A program made the position numbers and the translations under genes. Shown one piece after another: positions 23,382 through 34,354 of a stretch of 64,000 bases of DNA (positions are counted from its first letter, which is position 1; each line of letters begins with the position of its first letter). Source of the DNA: Raffaelea ambrosiae (lineage: Eukaryota > Ascomycota > Sordariomycetes > Ophiostomatales > Ophiostomataceae); the NCBI GenBank assembly GCA_002778195.1, contig PCDI01000006.1:1431950-1495949 (forward strand), read 5' to 3'. The notes under the pieces are model-generated. The model saw only the letters and a list, made by a program, of their open reading frames with translations. It searched no databases and was not told the DNA's origin.

Positions 23382-25103
23382 ATGAAGCACGGCCACCCCT
23401 ACTCCTCCCGCTGTGCCTCGTGCCATCGGCACCTGCTCCACCGGTGCCATTCCCGGCACCTCGTCCTGGCCCTTCCGCCGGTCCTCCTGGTCCTGACCCT
23501 TGCGTCGTTTTTCCTCTTTGGCGGACGCCTCTGGGACGGCGTGCCGCCGCGACTCGGGGCCCTTTGGAGCGGGTCATCGTCGTCGTCGTCATGGTCTCCG
23601 TCCCACCCCGCCGAAAAGGCCCGCCGGTCGCCGTTCTCGTTTGATCTGCCGCGGGCAGCCGACGCGTCGCCGTCGCATGCCGACTGGATGGCGGATGCGC
23701 CGGACGGGTGGTCGCTGGCCTGGCTCTCGCTTCCGGGGACGCACGACACGCTGACGCACCGGATCACGCATCTGGGGTACCGGTGTCAGAACAGCGGGCT
23801 GGGGACGCAGCTGGCGGCGGGGATTCGGTATTTGGATGTGCGGGCGCGGGTGCAGGAGCAGCCGGACGAGGGGAGCGAGGACCAAAAGCAAAACGAGCAG
23901 AGTGAGCGAAGCGAACGGAGCGAGGGGAGTGAGAGAAAGAAAGACAACAAAAGCTACGAGCGAAGCGAGGACCACAAAAACGAGCGAAGCGAGGACTACA
24001 AAAACGAGGACTACAAAAACGAGCGGCACGAGGACAGGAAGAAACGAAGGGTGCTGGGAGTCTACCACGGAGACGCCTACACGGGGTACGAGCTCGGGGA
24101 CGTGCTGGAGACGGTGTTTGGGTTTCTGGAGAGGCACCCGACGGAGACGGTGGTGGTGCGGCTGAAGGAGGAGGGGCCGCCGGTGAACGGGTCGGTGGAC
24201 GACCTGCCGGGGCCGAAGCAGTTTGGCAAGGTGGAGTCGGGGGTGGACGAGCAGGGGCGGAGTCCATTTGAGGCGGCGCTGGCGTATTACCGGGAGGAGG
24301 ACGAGCGGACGCGGCGGGGGTTTGCCGAGAGGGTGTTCCGGTGGAGCGAGACGGAAGAGACGAGCAGAGCGAACGAAGCGCGGACCAAAAAAGAAGAAAC
24401 GAGCGAAGCGCGGACCGAAAAAAAGAGGAGGACGCCGCCGTGGCGGGTGCCGACCGTGGGCGAGCTTCGGGGCCGCGTGCTGTTTCTGCAAGAGTTCCCG
24501 TACTTCCCGGCGCGCGCGGACGACCGGCCGGGGGGCGGGACGGGCGGGGCGTGGGGCGAGTACGGGATTCCGTGGGCGCTGTCGTCGGCGCTGCTGGCGG
24601 TGGAGGACGACTGGGTGATGGAGAATGCGACGTCGCTGGGGCGGAAGTGGACGTCGATCCGGAGGAATTTGCGGGCGGCGGCGGCGGCGAGCCGCGGCGG
24701 CGAGGACCACAAAGACAAGACAGCGAGCCACGGCGGCGAGGACCAAAAAGACAAGACCGCGAGCCACGACAGTGGCGAGGACCAAAAAGACAAGACCGCG
24801 AGCCACGACAGTGGCGAGGACCAAAAAGACAAGGCGGCGAGCCCCAAACTGTTCCTGTCGCATCTGAGCGCCAGCGTCGGGGTGCTGCCGATCGACGCGG
24901 CGGCGGGCCTGCCGGACGGGTCGGTGCAGGGGATGAACGACCAGACGGGCCGGTGGCTGGTGGCCGGGGACGACGCGAGCGACGGGGTCCAGAGACGGGG
25001 CCGGCCCGAAGACCGGACGCCAGTGGGCATTGTGATTGCGGATTTCCCGGGCCGGCTGCTGGTGGACGCGATCCTGCGGCGGAACCGGTTTGTGCACGTG
25101 TGA
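23382..25103 (+). CDS. PI-PLC X-domain-like phosphodiesterase, N-terminal TM anchor, with repeat-derived insertions
   Basis: Single-exon model of 573 residues; I start at the ATG at 23382 because the frame upstream offers only a GTG. Residues ~27-48 form one hydrophobic helix (signal anchor). The PI-PLC X-like domain begins near residue 113: LSLPGTHDTLTH carries the first catalytic-type His (about H121), then GIRYLDVRARV, GVYHGDAYTGY with the second His (about H229), LETVFGFLERHPTETVVVRLKEE, and late GELRGRVLFLQEF and FLSHLSASVGVLP. This matches the bacterial-type PI-PLC fold, which cleaves phosphoinositide headgroups; the fungal substrate is unknown. Three insertions interrupt predicted loops: residues ~160-224 (ERSED/KNERSED repeats), ~320-348 and ~435-487 (GEDQKDKTASHDS repeats). 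At DNA level they consist of the same hairpin element found in neighbouring introns. Part of the first insertion could be a weakly defined intron (GTGAGC near 23902), but no good branch site was seen. The 3' end faces the Kelch gene. Confidence 0.8.
   Translation: MKHGHPYSSRCASCHRHLLHRCHSRHLVLALPPVLLVLTLASFFLFGGRLWDGVPPRLGALWSGSSSSSSWSPSHPAEKARRSPFSFDLPRAADASPSHADWMADAPDGWSLAWLSLPGTHDTLTHRITHLGYRCQNSGLGTQLAAGIRYLDVRARVQEQPDEGSEDQKQNEQSERSERSEGSERKKDNKSYERSEDHKNERSEDYKNEDYKNERHEDRKKRRVLGVYHGDAYTGYELGDVLETVFGFLERHPTETVVVRLKEEGPPVNGSVDDLPGPKQFGKVESGVDEQGRSPFEAALAYYREEDERTRRGFAERVFRWSETEETSRANEARTKKEETSEARTEKKRRTPPWRVPTVGELRGRVLFLQEFPYFPARADDRPGGGTGGAWGEYGIPWALSSALLAVEDDWVMENATSLGRKWTSIRRNLRAAAAASRGGEDHKDKTASHGGEDQKDKTASHDSGEDQKDKTASHDSGEDQKDKAASPKLFLSHLSASVGVLPIDAAAGLPDGSVQGMNDQTGRWLVAGDDASDGVQRRGRPEDRTPVGIVIADFPGRLLVDAILRRNRFVHV
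23900..24034 (+). repeat. in-frame hairpin-repeat array, first insertion of the PI-PLC-like gene
   Basis: Exact CGAGCGAAGCGAGG copies lie at 23957-23970 and 23981-23994, with variants near 23903-23926 and at 24020-24033, each followed by ACNACAAAAA-type spacers. Related variants (CGAGCGAAGCGCGG at 24400-24413) sit in the second insertion. Confidence 0.85.
24688..24842 (+). repeat. 36/39-bp tandem repeat, third insertion of the PI-PLC-like gene
   Basis: Four units each contain CGA-[stem]-GAGG followed by an A-rich spacer. Two carry GCCAC-GACA-GTGGC (stems at 24763-24767/24772-24776 and 24802-24806/24811-24815); earlier units carry GCCGCGGC-type stems. They encode GED(Q/H)KDK(T/A)AS(H) repeats. 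Confidence 0.9.
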
Positions 25104-26085
25104 AGAGGACAGGGGGGGGCATGGTTGGGACACACGCATGGATGGGACACACGCATGGTTGGGACACACGCATGGATGGGACACCTTGTTTTCTGGGACA
25201 CATGGTATCCATGGGACACCCCCATAGACGGGACATGCTGTTCTGCATGTTCTGTGGGTAGCATAGGTGGGACTTTGTGTTTGGCAGCACGCTTGGGATG
25301 AGTTTGCTCAGGCATCGTACCAAAAGGATGGACTGCACGGGGACAACGGAATAGACTTGGCATGCGACATGCATATAGACACTACCATCGAGAGATGATC
25401 GGATACGGGAACAAGCAAGGGGATGAAGCTTTGGGTCGTGATCTCTTGCAAGGAGATGGGTGGGAATGCTCCATGTTGGTCCAAAGACATGGACAAGCAA
25501 AGATTGTCGTTTCATGCTTGGATTCCAATTTCTTGCTTTCTATATCTGAATCAATTGAATTCAATTTCGAAACTGAAATCGAAATTGAAATATTAAATCT
25601 GAAATCTGAAATTTGAAACCGGAATTGAAGTTGAATTTCAATCAACTTGAATGTTTATCAACTAGGAATGTTGGTTCCAATATTCAACTTCTACTAAATA
25701 TCAAACGCTTCATATTCCCAAACAAGCTCAGCCTTGCTCAACAAACTAGACCTTTTACTTTGAAACCCTTTCATCGTCACAACAAGCAAGGTCCACATAT
25801 TCAATAAAACTCAAACATCCAAAATATGAATACAAAACATTGTTTACTCATACAAAAGTCAGAACATGATCAAAAACGATCAAACATAGCAAGAAGCCTC
25901 GTGTGTATCCCCCAAATTCCAAAAAAGAAAAGAAAAATCATTTACGCATTTACGCATTGACGCCTGTACACCGCTCCATTCCGTACGTCCTCTGTCACTG
26001 TGTCCATCACCACCATACCCTCCTTGTTCCCTTGTGATGCTACTCTTCTCTTTCCGGTATTTCCTCCCCCCTCCCCGTCTTCGAA
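25104..26085. other. intergenic region between convergent genes, with AT-rich island
   Basis: The first 85 bp after the PI-PLC stop hold a 17-bp tandem repeat. From about 25520 to 25960 the DNA becomes markedly AT-rich, with degenerate GAAATT/TGAAAT hexamers, unlike the GC-rich flanks. An AATAAA lies at 25803-25808. No gene was recognised. Confidence 0.7.
25121..25185. repeat. 17-bp tandem repeat directly after the PI-PLC-like gene
   Basis: Units at 25121-25137, 25138-25154 and 25155-25171, plus a partial unit at 25172-25185, alternate between ATGGTTGGGACACACGC and ATGGATGGGACACACGC. This gives a 34-bp higher-order period. More degenerate GGGACA copies continue to about 25240. Confidence 0.9.
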
Positions 26086-29000
26086 TCACTCGTCTCTCTG
26101 CCTAGATCCGGACGTCTCCATCCGCGCTGGCGACTCCATCCGCGCTGGCGACTCCATCCTCGCTGGCGACTCCATCCGCGCCGGCGACCCGGACCGCGGA
26201 GAATTCGTCTCGATCTGCTCCACCATATCCAGCACAAACCCGCTCGGCTTGTGCAGGTCCTCGGCCGTGACCGCCGATGCGGGCGTCGACGACCGCGACG
26301 TGTCCGAAATGTCGGCCAGGCTGAGTGCATGCTTGCTGCCCCGCATCAGCCGCCGGGCGGCTTCCTGAGCCTGGGACTGTGACTCGGGCGCGGTCACCAT
26401 GGAAAGGGTGGACAGCGCGGACGTGGACACCTCGGTCCTGAGGGCTCTGGCCGCAGGAGAAGCAGCGGCGGCGGGGCTGGTGGTGGTGACCTTGGTGATG
26501 GTGAGAGGCGCCACCGGGGTAATCGGACGGGTCGTGTTGTCCGACAAGATGCCGTCGTCGTCCTCGTCACTGTCCGGGAGAGTGTGCGTGTCGGAAAAGA
26601 TGTCGCCTTCCGTGTTGGCGTGGGTCCTGGCTGTATCAAACGACTCGACTGTCTGGGAGTGTCCAGACAGCGCCTGGGCCGAGAGCGACTGCGTAGGCGG
26701 CCTCGGCAACGCGGCCGCTGTGCGGCCGCCTCCTGCACCGAAGGCGCTGATGGCGCCCATGGAGCCCATGGACCCGGCGCTCACCAGCCGCCGCGGCAAC
26801 CGCGTCGGGGTCACGGGCCGGGGCCGTCTGTCGTTGTCCGAGTCGTTGTCCAGCATGTCGTAGTCGTCTTCGTCTTCGTCCTGGCCTACGCCGGCATAGA
26901 TGCCACGAGACGCGCTGCTCTCTCCGACTTCTTTGCCCTTGCTGGTTTTGCTGCTGCTGCTGCTGCGGCCGCCGCCGGCGACAAGGGCCGCCTGCAGCTT
27001 CTGGAGCGTCGAGTCTAGACGCTGGCGCCCGGTCTGCGGCGAAGACGCCAATGCAAGTCCAGCCACACCTGCCGTGGTGGCGGCCGCCGTGGTGGCCGCA
27101 AACAAGCCCGTCGTGGTCGGCGTCGGGGTCGTCTCCGGACTCGTCGACGTTTCGAGGGCTGCTCCGTCGGGGGACCGTGACGACCGGGACGCGGGCAGGG
27201 ATGGCACCGGGTGGTACTTGATGGTCGAGGTCGACAGGTGTGACGGGGCCGGCCGCTGGGGAAGGATGGGGGGTGGTGTGGCCGACTGGAGGGATCTCTT
27301 TTCGTCCAAGTCGTCGAGGTCGCCCCGGATGCCCCGGATGCCCCGGACGTCCCCGACTCCTCCTCCAAAGTCTCTGATGGCTGCCTTTTCGTCGAGCTTG
27401 TCGTCGAGCTTGTCGTCGAGCTTGTCGTCGAGCTTCTCACCAAGCTTCTCATCGAGCGCCTCGCCAAGCTTCTCCTCCTCCTCCTCTTCCTCCGGATTCA
27501 CAATCTCGGCCTCTTCTTCCTCGCGCTCCACCTCGGCATTGACGACCCGCAGCTGCTGGTCCCGCGGCACCGTAAACATGACCTGCACCAGACGGCCCTG
27601 GAGCGCCTTCTCGACATCCCAGTCCGAGTCGGACTTGCCGCTGCCGTCGCGCCGGCCGGCTCCGATGGTGCCGGCTGCGGCCACGCCCGTCGTGGCCAGC
27701 GCGCCCACAGCGCCGCCCACAGCCACGGCGCTCGTCATGGACGCCGAGCGGCCGGCTGCGCTGCCGCCGAGACCGCCGGAACTGCCGAAGCCGCCGGGGC
27801 CACCGCCCCCGACCAGAGACGATGTTCTGGACTGCACGCCGCCGCCGCCGCCTCCGCCTTCCCGGATGCTGCTGCTGTGGCCGCCTGCCGAGACGCTGCC
27901 GGCACGCCCACTCCGGATCGCGCCCAGAGCGGTGTTGTCTTCGTCGCGCGACTCGTCGCCCTCCCAGTCAAAGCGGCCCTGCTTCCGGCGCAGCAGCGTG
28001 GCGTGGTAGTTGAGACCGCTCGGGCCCTGCTGCAGGCCGGTGCTCGGCTGGAAAAAGCCCACGGTGCCGCCGCCGTCCTCGTGGCCGCTGTCGTCGACCG
28101 ACGTGTTGAGACTGGTCGTGCTCGAGCTGTTGCCGCCGGCGCTGAAGATGCGGATGATGTTGCCCATCCAGCTGCGGCGCACCTTGGACTTGCTGGGCGT
28201 ACTGGGCAGCACGGGGCCCGTGAGAGCGGCGCCCTCGTCCTCTTCGTAGGCGGTAGTGGCGGCGGCGGTGGCGGCGTGGCGGTGCTGCTGGAGGAGGCTG
28301 CCCGTGCCTCCGCTCACCGGACTCACCGGGCTGTTGGTATCCCGGGACCCCTGGCGCCGCGGGTGCTGGGAGTAGCCGTACGCAGCCGCAGCCGCAGCCG
28401 CACCGCCGACGGCCATGCCCGAGGCCATGACGCCGGCTGCGCCCGTGTATTCGCCCGAACTGCTGCCGCCCAGGGCGCCATAGGACGGCCCACTGGCTGT
28501 TGTTGCTGCTGCTGCTGCTCCGGTGGAGGTGGTGATGGCGGTCCCCGGCGGGACTACGCCGCCGGCGCCGCCGCCGGCGCCAGTATTGTGGATGCTGCCA
28601 GCGACACTGCCTCCACTCGTGACACCAGCACCAGCACTTCCTGCTCCGCCGGTGCTGGCGCCGCTGCCGCTGTTGTCCCGGCTGTGGCCCTTGCCATACA
28701 AGAGGCCCGGACCTTCGGCGCGCAGGGCGTGGAACCCGGTCACGGCCGAGTTGTACGAGGTCGATTCGCTGGCGCCGGAGTTGCTTCCGTTTCCGTTGTT
28801 TCCGTTGCCTCCTCCGCCGTGTCCGCCGCCCATGCCCAGGCCGACGGCCAGCCGCGACCGCGAGCTGCCCGACCGGGTCAGAAAGCTAAACGCGCTCCGG
28901 TCCGACAGATTGCTGGCCGTGCGTGCCTCGTCGTCAGCGCCAAAGGCATAGGCGCCGGCCATTCCGGCTGCGGCCGCACCCCCCAGATAGGCGCCGCGGG

Positions 29001-32000
29001 TCGGGCTGCCGCTGCTGCTGCTGGCCGCCTTCGACCGGCGGCTCAGACGACGGTCCATGCTGCTCGGCGACATACGGCCACGGTGGGCACCGCCGGTCTG
29101 GCCCGAATGGCTCGCAGCACCGCCGGCCCCCTGGAGCGCCGCCGGGCCCGGGCCGGACGACGACGCCGATGCGGCCAAAGTGGCATTGGCGCCGGGCGCG
29201 GGCGGCGAGAACAGCAGGTCCTCAATCTCCAGACCGGCCACCCACTCCTGCACATCGCGGTCCTGGCCGGCCGTGCTGCTGCTGCTGGGTCTCTGGTGCG
29301 AGGACGAAGACGGCTGCTGGTGATGTGAGGAGGCGCCGTCACCACCACCAGCCACGCCAGCCACGCCGACGGCGCCAGCAGCGGCGCCAGCAGCAGCAAG
29401 AGCCTCCGCTCTTGCTCCGGTCTTTCCGTCCCTGTCGGTGGCGCTGCTGGCAGCCCGGGCAAGGCCCGCCTCCGGACTGGGCGTGTTGCGCACAAACGGG
29501 TTCAGGTTCACCGTCGCGCCCGAGCTGGGACTGGACACCACAACAGCGCGGGCCGTGCCAATGGTCGGCGTCGCAAAGAGGTCGGCGTGCGCGTCGTCCG
29601 TCTCGGGGCTGATCGACCGGCCGCTGGAGGCTGTCGACGCCGTGCCGGGAGCGGCAGGGCCGCACGCCGCGCCAGCCGCCAGACGTGCGTGGGCACCGCC
29701 CCCGTGGGCGCCCAGACTGCTCAGGGCCTCCTCGTCGTCGTCCTCCTCCTCCTCGTCGGCCTCGTAGATGGGGTGGATGCCGCCCATAGCCGCTGCACCT
29801 CCGCCCACGGCCGCCGCCGCCGCCGCGTCGCTCACCGCCATGGACGCCTCGTAGTCGGCAATCGTCGTCGGCTGGTACAGGCCGCGGGCCTGCTGGCGCG
29901 TGGGCTTGCGGGCGATGCCGCTCGACGACGGGCCGCCATCGCTGCCGCCATCGCTGCCGTGCCTGCTGAACGGCCGGCCCAATCGCGACCCCCGCAGCGA
30001 CCCCAGCATGTTGTCGTCAGCACCGGCGTAGGCACCGCTGCTGCTGCCCGTGTCGGCCGCACTGTACGCGTCGGGGCCGCCCGTGTAAAACTCGCGGGCC
30101 TCGTGCGGCCCCCAGTGGCACATGAAGCCCGTGTTCTCGCCACCGGGCTCCACCATCTCCCCGTGGCCCTGCACAAAGTCGCTGTTGTCTTGGGCCAGAG
30201 CGTGCAGGGCTTCGTGACGCTGGCGCCGCTCGCGGCTGCGCTTGCGGCAGCAGCAGAGCAGCAGCACAAGAAGCAGCAGAAGCAGGGGAATGCCCAGGCC
30301 AAGGCCGATGCCCAGGCCCAGGCGACGGCTTCTCGACGACGAAGACTCCGACGAGCCCGACCCCGATGTCGAGCCCGACCCCGACGACCCCGACGACCCC
30401 GACGACCCCGACGTCGACACCGGGTTCGTGTACTGGTCGATCCAGGCCAGACTGGTCATGTTGAAGAACAGAAGAGTGTTGCCGCCGCTGTCTCGGCGGA
30501 CCAGTCGGGACGAGGAGGCCGTAGTGGTGGCCGAGATGTTGTATCCTCCATACACCATCATCACGTTGCCCGGAAGCAGCGCCGCGCCGTGTCCGAATAT
30601 CCCGGCCCCCGACGGCTGGTTCGACGGAATCGCCCACTGCCATGCGCCGTAGTCGGCCCCCATCTGCAGCACGGCCAGCTGGGGCGAGGCTGCCTGGCTC
30701 ACGTCGCCCACCCAGCCGCCCAGCACCACCAGCGACCCGCCATCCTCGCTCAAAACGGCCGTGTGGCCCGACCGGCTGTCGGGTGCTGCCACCGTGTCAC
30801 GTTTCGATTCTGACCTTGCCTGCAACTTGTTAGCTTTTTTTTTCCTCGCCTTTGTTCCTCGCCTTCGGCTGGATGTCTTTTTCTCGCCTCCAGCTCGTTT
30901 CTCCCAGTACTCTCTTTTCTCATTTTCTTTTCCTCTTTTTCTCTTTTCTTCTTTTCCTCGCCTCCGGCTCGTCTTCTGTCCCTTCGGCTCGTTGCCTTCC
31001 ACCTCGCACTCACCTTTCTTGTCTTCTCTCTCGCCAGCTCCGTCGTCCCGCTCGACGATGGCGCCGAAATCGGTACAAACGACCACGTCTCCTCCGGCAA
31101 GCTCCACACTGCTGCTGTGCTCATATTGATAAACGCCTTCTGCGTGTGCCCGCCCAGCAGAATACTGTTCACCTGCTGCGTCACCACCCCCGACCGGTTC
31201 GACAGCGATGCCGACAACGGCGTAAACGAGAACCCGGCCTCGGCCACCGGCGGGCCCTTGCTCTTGACAAAGCTCGGCGTGTACCTCCCGTCCTTGTTCG
31301 ATCCGGGTGCCAGCTTGACCATCGCGTTCGTGTACGTGGCGGCCTGTTGCCAGGAGCTTGTCGCCGACGAGGTTGCTGAAGACGAGGTGGACGACGATGT
31401 CGAAGAGCCCGACAGCGACGGGCACATTCCTCCGTATACGTACATTGTCGGGTCGGACACGGACGGAGCCAGCTGCGTCGAGAAGGCGTATCCGCTGCCG
31501 AGGAACCACGGCCCGGCCACGCCTGATTTCGATGTCGCCGTCGTGTTGTGGCTCGTCCAGCTGGCGTCGCTGCCATTGAACGTCCACAGCGAGGGCGTCC
31601 CGCTGCTCGACGTCGAGCACGCGCCCGTGTACACCACCAGCGTGCCGTTGGCCAGCAGCGTCGGCAGAAACGACGCCGTGGTGTCTTGCACGCCGTCCGT
31701 GAGGAATGGCACGCCGCGCGAGAGACTCTTGACCTTGGAAGCGTCGGTCGTGGACGCGACCGAAGACGAGATGTCCAGGGACAGCAGGTCCACGCGGTTG
31801 TCGGCGTTGGGGGCAAAGATGTAGGCCACGGTGCCATTTTGGGAGGCCGACGAAGAAGCATCGGAGGTGGTCGGCACGAGAATGGTCGTGGGCACGTAGG
31901 GGTAGACGGGTGGTGGCGAGGACGAGGCAGCCGCGGCCAGGGATAGGAAGGACGAGGCGAGCAGAGAAAAGACCAATGCAGCCGCTGTCCGTCGTGGCCG

Positions 32001-32045
32001 GGTAGATGCAGCCCGGGCCGGCCGGAGGGTCTGCACAACGGCCAT
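26086..32045 (-). CDS. large Kelch-ectodomain single-TM surface protein ('cell wall anchored protein' type)
   Basis: Two exons, 32045-31014 and 30819-26086, encode about 1,921 residues; the intron has a GTGAGT donor, CTAAC branch site and TTGCAG acceptor, phase 0. Residues 1-40 are a signal peptide. The ectodomain (~45-480) shows beta-propeller/Kelch features with paired-glycine motifs (MYVYGGMCPS, NSILLGGHT, GHTAVLSEDGGSLVVLGGW, NVMMVYGGYN) and many N-glycosylation sequons. A Ser/Gly linker leads to a TM helix at ~511-534 followed by CCCRKRSRERR. The roughly 1,390-residue cytosolic tail is mostly low-complexity Ser/Gly/Ala with acidic patches and ends in four SPARME hexapeptides. Fungal proteins of this layout are annotated as cell-wall-anchored Kelch proteins; ligand and role are unknown. 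A stress or polarity receptor is my inference. The intron carries hairpin-repeat copies in the opposite orientation to those of the DUF300 gene. Confidence 0.8.
26116..26188 (-). repeat. 18-bp coding repeat (SPARME) at the C-terminus of the Kelch protein
   Basis: Four near-identical 18-bp units (+ strand tccatccgcgctggcgac) encode SPARME hexapeptides shortly before the stop codon. Confidence 0.9.
30820..31013 (-). repeat. hairpin-repeat copies within the intron of the Kelch gene
   Basis: In the sense (minus) strand the intron contains CGAGCCGGAGGCGAGG (30956-30971), AGCCGAAGGCGAGG (stem GCC/GGC at 30861-30869), ACGAGCTGGAGGCGAG (near 30884-30896) and a decayed CGAGCCGAAGGGAC, each followed by A/G-rich DNA. 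The stems differ from the GC-GAA-GC type of the DUF300 introns but still pair. Confidence 0.75.
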
Positions 32046-34354
32046 TGTGTTTTGTGTTTGTGTCTGTGCTTGCGTCTGTGTCTGTGTTTTGTCTTTTGTG
32101 GTTCTGTGTTTCTGGCTTCTGTATGTCTGTATATCAGAAAGCCTGGTCGATTGTCTCTCTGTCTGTTTGCTCGTGGGCAATGCCGGGAGAGAATCCGGGA
32201 AGCGGCCGGGACTCGTATGCCCGTCGGGTCTCGTTGTCCGACAGTGTTCTCGACTTCGTTGTTGGATAGAAATAATACGCAAGAACAATAGAAGGGGAGT
32301 GAGAGGATGTCTTGTTGACAGGCTCTGGTTACATGATGCTGTGGCGTGCGCCTTGTTCTTCCGTGTGCATGTGTTCCGTGAGGTGTCGGGCTGTGTCGCT
32401 GATGATGTGCCTTCCCTACAGACGACCGGCCATGTTCCCGGAGAGGTCTGGGTTCTTTTGGACAGTTTTGTCTTGGATCACGGAACCTGGACAAAATGGA
32501 AGGGAGACAGCTGTCAAAAGGCCACCCTTGACGATGCAGGGGTAGTAGGTGCAGGAAGTGGAGAAGGAGAAAAAGGGAAGCAACAGCGAGGCAAGTGAGG
32601 GCGAAAGACGGATAGGCTCGTCGTCCTACCACGCAATGTCGTGAAGTGTGAGCAATAGCAAACTCTCGATTATACCCTCCTTCGTCAGGCAGCGATCAGC
32701 CACAAATCAAGATCATGGATGCCCGTCGTCGGCTTGCTGGCGATGTCAAAGACGGGAAGAAGGGAAGGGAGAGAGGGAGACAAGGGAAAGGAGAGACTAC
32801 TATTAGAAGTGTAAGACAGCGGTCCCACCGGTGACAGTAAATAACAAACAACAAATAAGACACCCACTCGACCTAGCTCCAGAGCTGAGACTGAATCGTG
32901 CGCCTTTCCGAGAACCGAATGAGATCTGGCTCGTCTCCGAGAACAGACCACCCTCCTTCGAGCCCCCCTCTAGGAGGTGCAAGACGAGCGAGGGGGAGGG
33001 GGCAACAGGGGTTGCTCCCCTCCAAGGCCGGGGGTGGGAATGGGGATGGGGATGGGAGCTTTCGCAGGCGGGCCATCAAAGGAGGCCAACAGAGGGGGGG
33101 CCCTGCCTGTTCTCTGGCGTCGTTGCTTGTGAACGCTCCTGCGATCCCTGTGCTGCTCATCAACAGGCGCAGAGTGGTGTGTGTGTGTGTGTGGGACCCG
33201 CGGCTATTGATGGGTCTAGGCCTGCAGTGGCCGTGTTGGTAGACGACACAGAATACATGCATTTGCCTACGATGTTTTTGGGGGGGAGGTTTCTCGGCGT
33301 TGTTATTTTGGGGATTGTTTTCCCACGCGTCGCCTAGGCAACAGAGAAAAGTGGACACCAACCGGTCGCTCCTGCCCAATCAGGAATCGCATTTCCCCCC
33401 ATCACGGCAAATATTAGTAGACTACGGCGATATGAAAATGCTAGCACGGTTGGTATGGCCGTGCCATGCATGGTCAGGCGGCACGCAGATGAGAAGGAGT
33501 GCTCGCTGCGGCGGCCGCAGACACACCGGTAGGATTTCACCGAGCGTGTATGGATTTCCGAGTCTCGCCAATCTGTGGTTCGCAGGCCATGTAGCATCCG
33601 TTTTGTCGCAGAAGAGGATTGTGCTTGATCCTGACGGACGTGCAAGAGGGCCTGAGTGAAGAAAACAAAGAGAAAAAAGGAAACAAGAATAGGATTGAAG
33701 AAAAAAAAAAAAAACAAGAGATGTCTCAAAGGTCACGAACAAGATCACGCACAGATCCAACCAAAGTTACACTGCTCTAGTAACGCACCACAGTAGCCAC
33801 AGAGTAATAAACATCCTACTTGTACATGCAAGACGCCCAATCGGTCCATCCAACCGATCCCATCCCGAAGGTCTATCAATGGGACCATGCCAAAAAAAGG
33901 CGCTTTCTTTTTTCCCTTTCTCTTTCGTTGTTTTCCTCGCTTGTTCCTTTTTGTCTTTTTTTTTTGTTCTTTTCGCCTTTTTCCTCTCTCGCCCAGCTCA
34001 TCTTTCTACATAGTCCAACCGTAGCGCCAGCCTCATCTGCGATCTGCCCTGCGCTCTCTCCACTCGCCGGAGATGCTACCTCTCCACGCCGTGGCGTATC
34101 GTCAGCTGGGCCAAGGACGGGCCTAGACAGGGCCCACCATATATTATGATGCTCGCCGAACCTCATCTTGTCTGTGCTTTGCTAACCCCATCAGGCTGAA
34201 GTGCCCGACCTGCTCTCTGGCACGAATATCGAAGGTGGTCATCACGGATGGTTGTCAGGCTGGAATGTGGTCTACGTTTGCTGTCGTTGCCAACGGCATG
34301 CCAGACTGGTGTCGTTGCCAGAGGCATTGCCGTCGGATGATTTTCCCCCTCTGC
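32046..34354. other. intergenic region, 2.3 kb
   Basis: Upstream region of the Kelch gene and downstream region of the 551-aa hypothetical gene. It begins with GT-rich DNA (32046-32110) and has a pyrimidine-rich block at 33900-34012 with weakly hairpin-repeat-like CGAGG fragments. No gene was recognised. Confidence 0.6.

Noticed and set aside
23902..24058. Intron removing the first low-complexity insertion of the PI-PLC-like gene
   Set aside because: GTGAGC and AG sites exist, but no CTRAY branch site lies near the acceptor and the continuous frame is open; kept as coding with a caveat.
25121..25185. CRISPR-like array
   Set aside because: Contiguous 17-bp tandem units without spacers, in a eukaryotic genome.
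23589..25515. Two antisense frames of more than 500 codons opposite the PI-PLC-like gene
   Set aside because: They mirror the GC3-biased sense frame, are Arg/Pro/Ser-rich and show no conserved motif, whereas the sense frame has the PI-PLC motifs.
27877..30813. Long + strand frames opposite the Kelch gene tail
   Set aside because: Ala/Gly/Arg-rich shadows of a low-complexity coding region.
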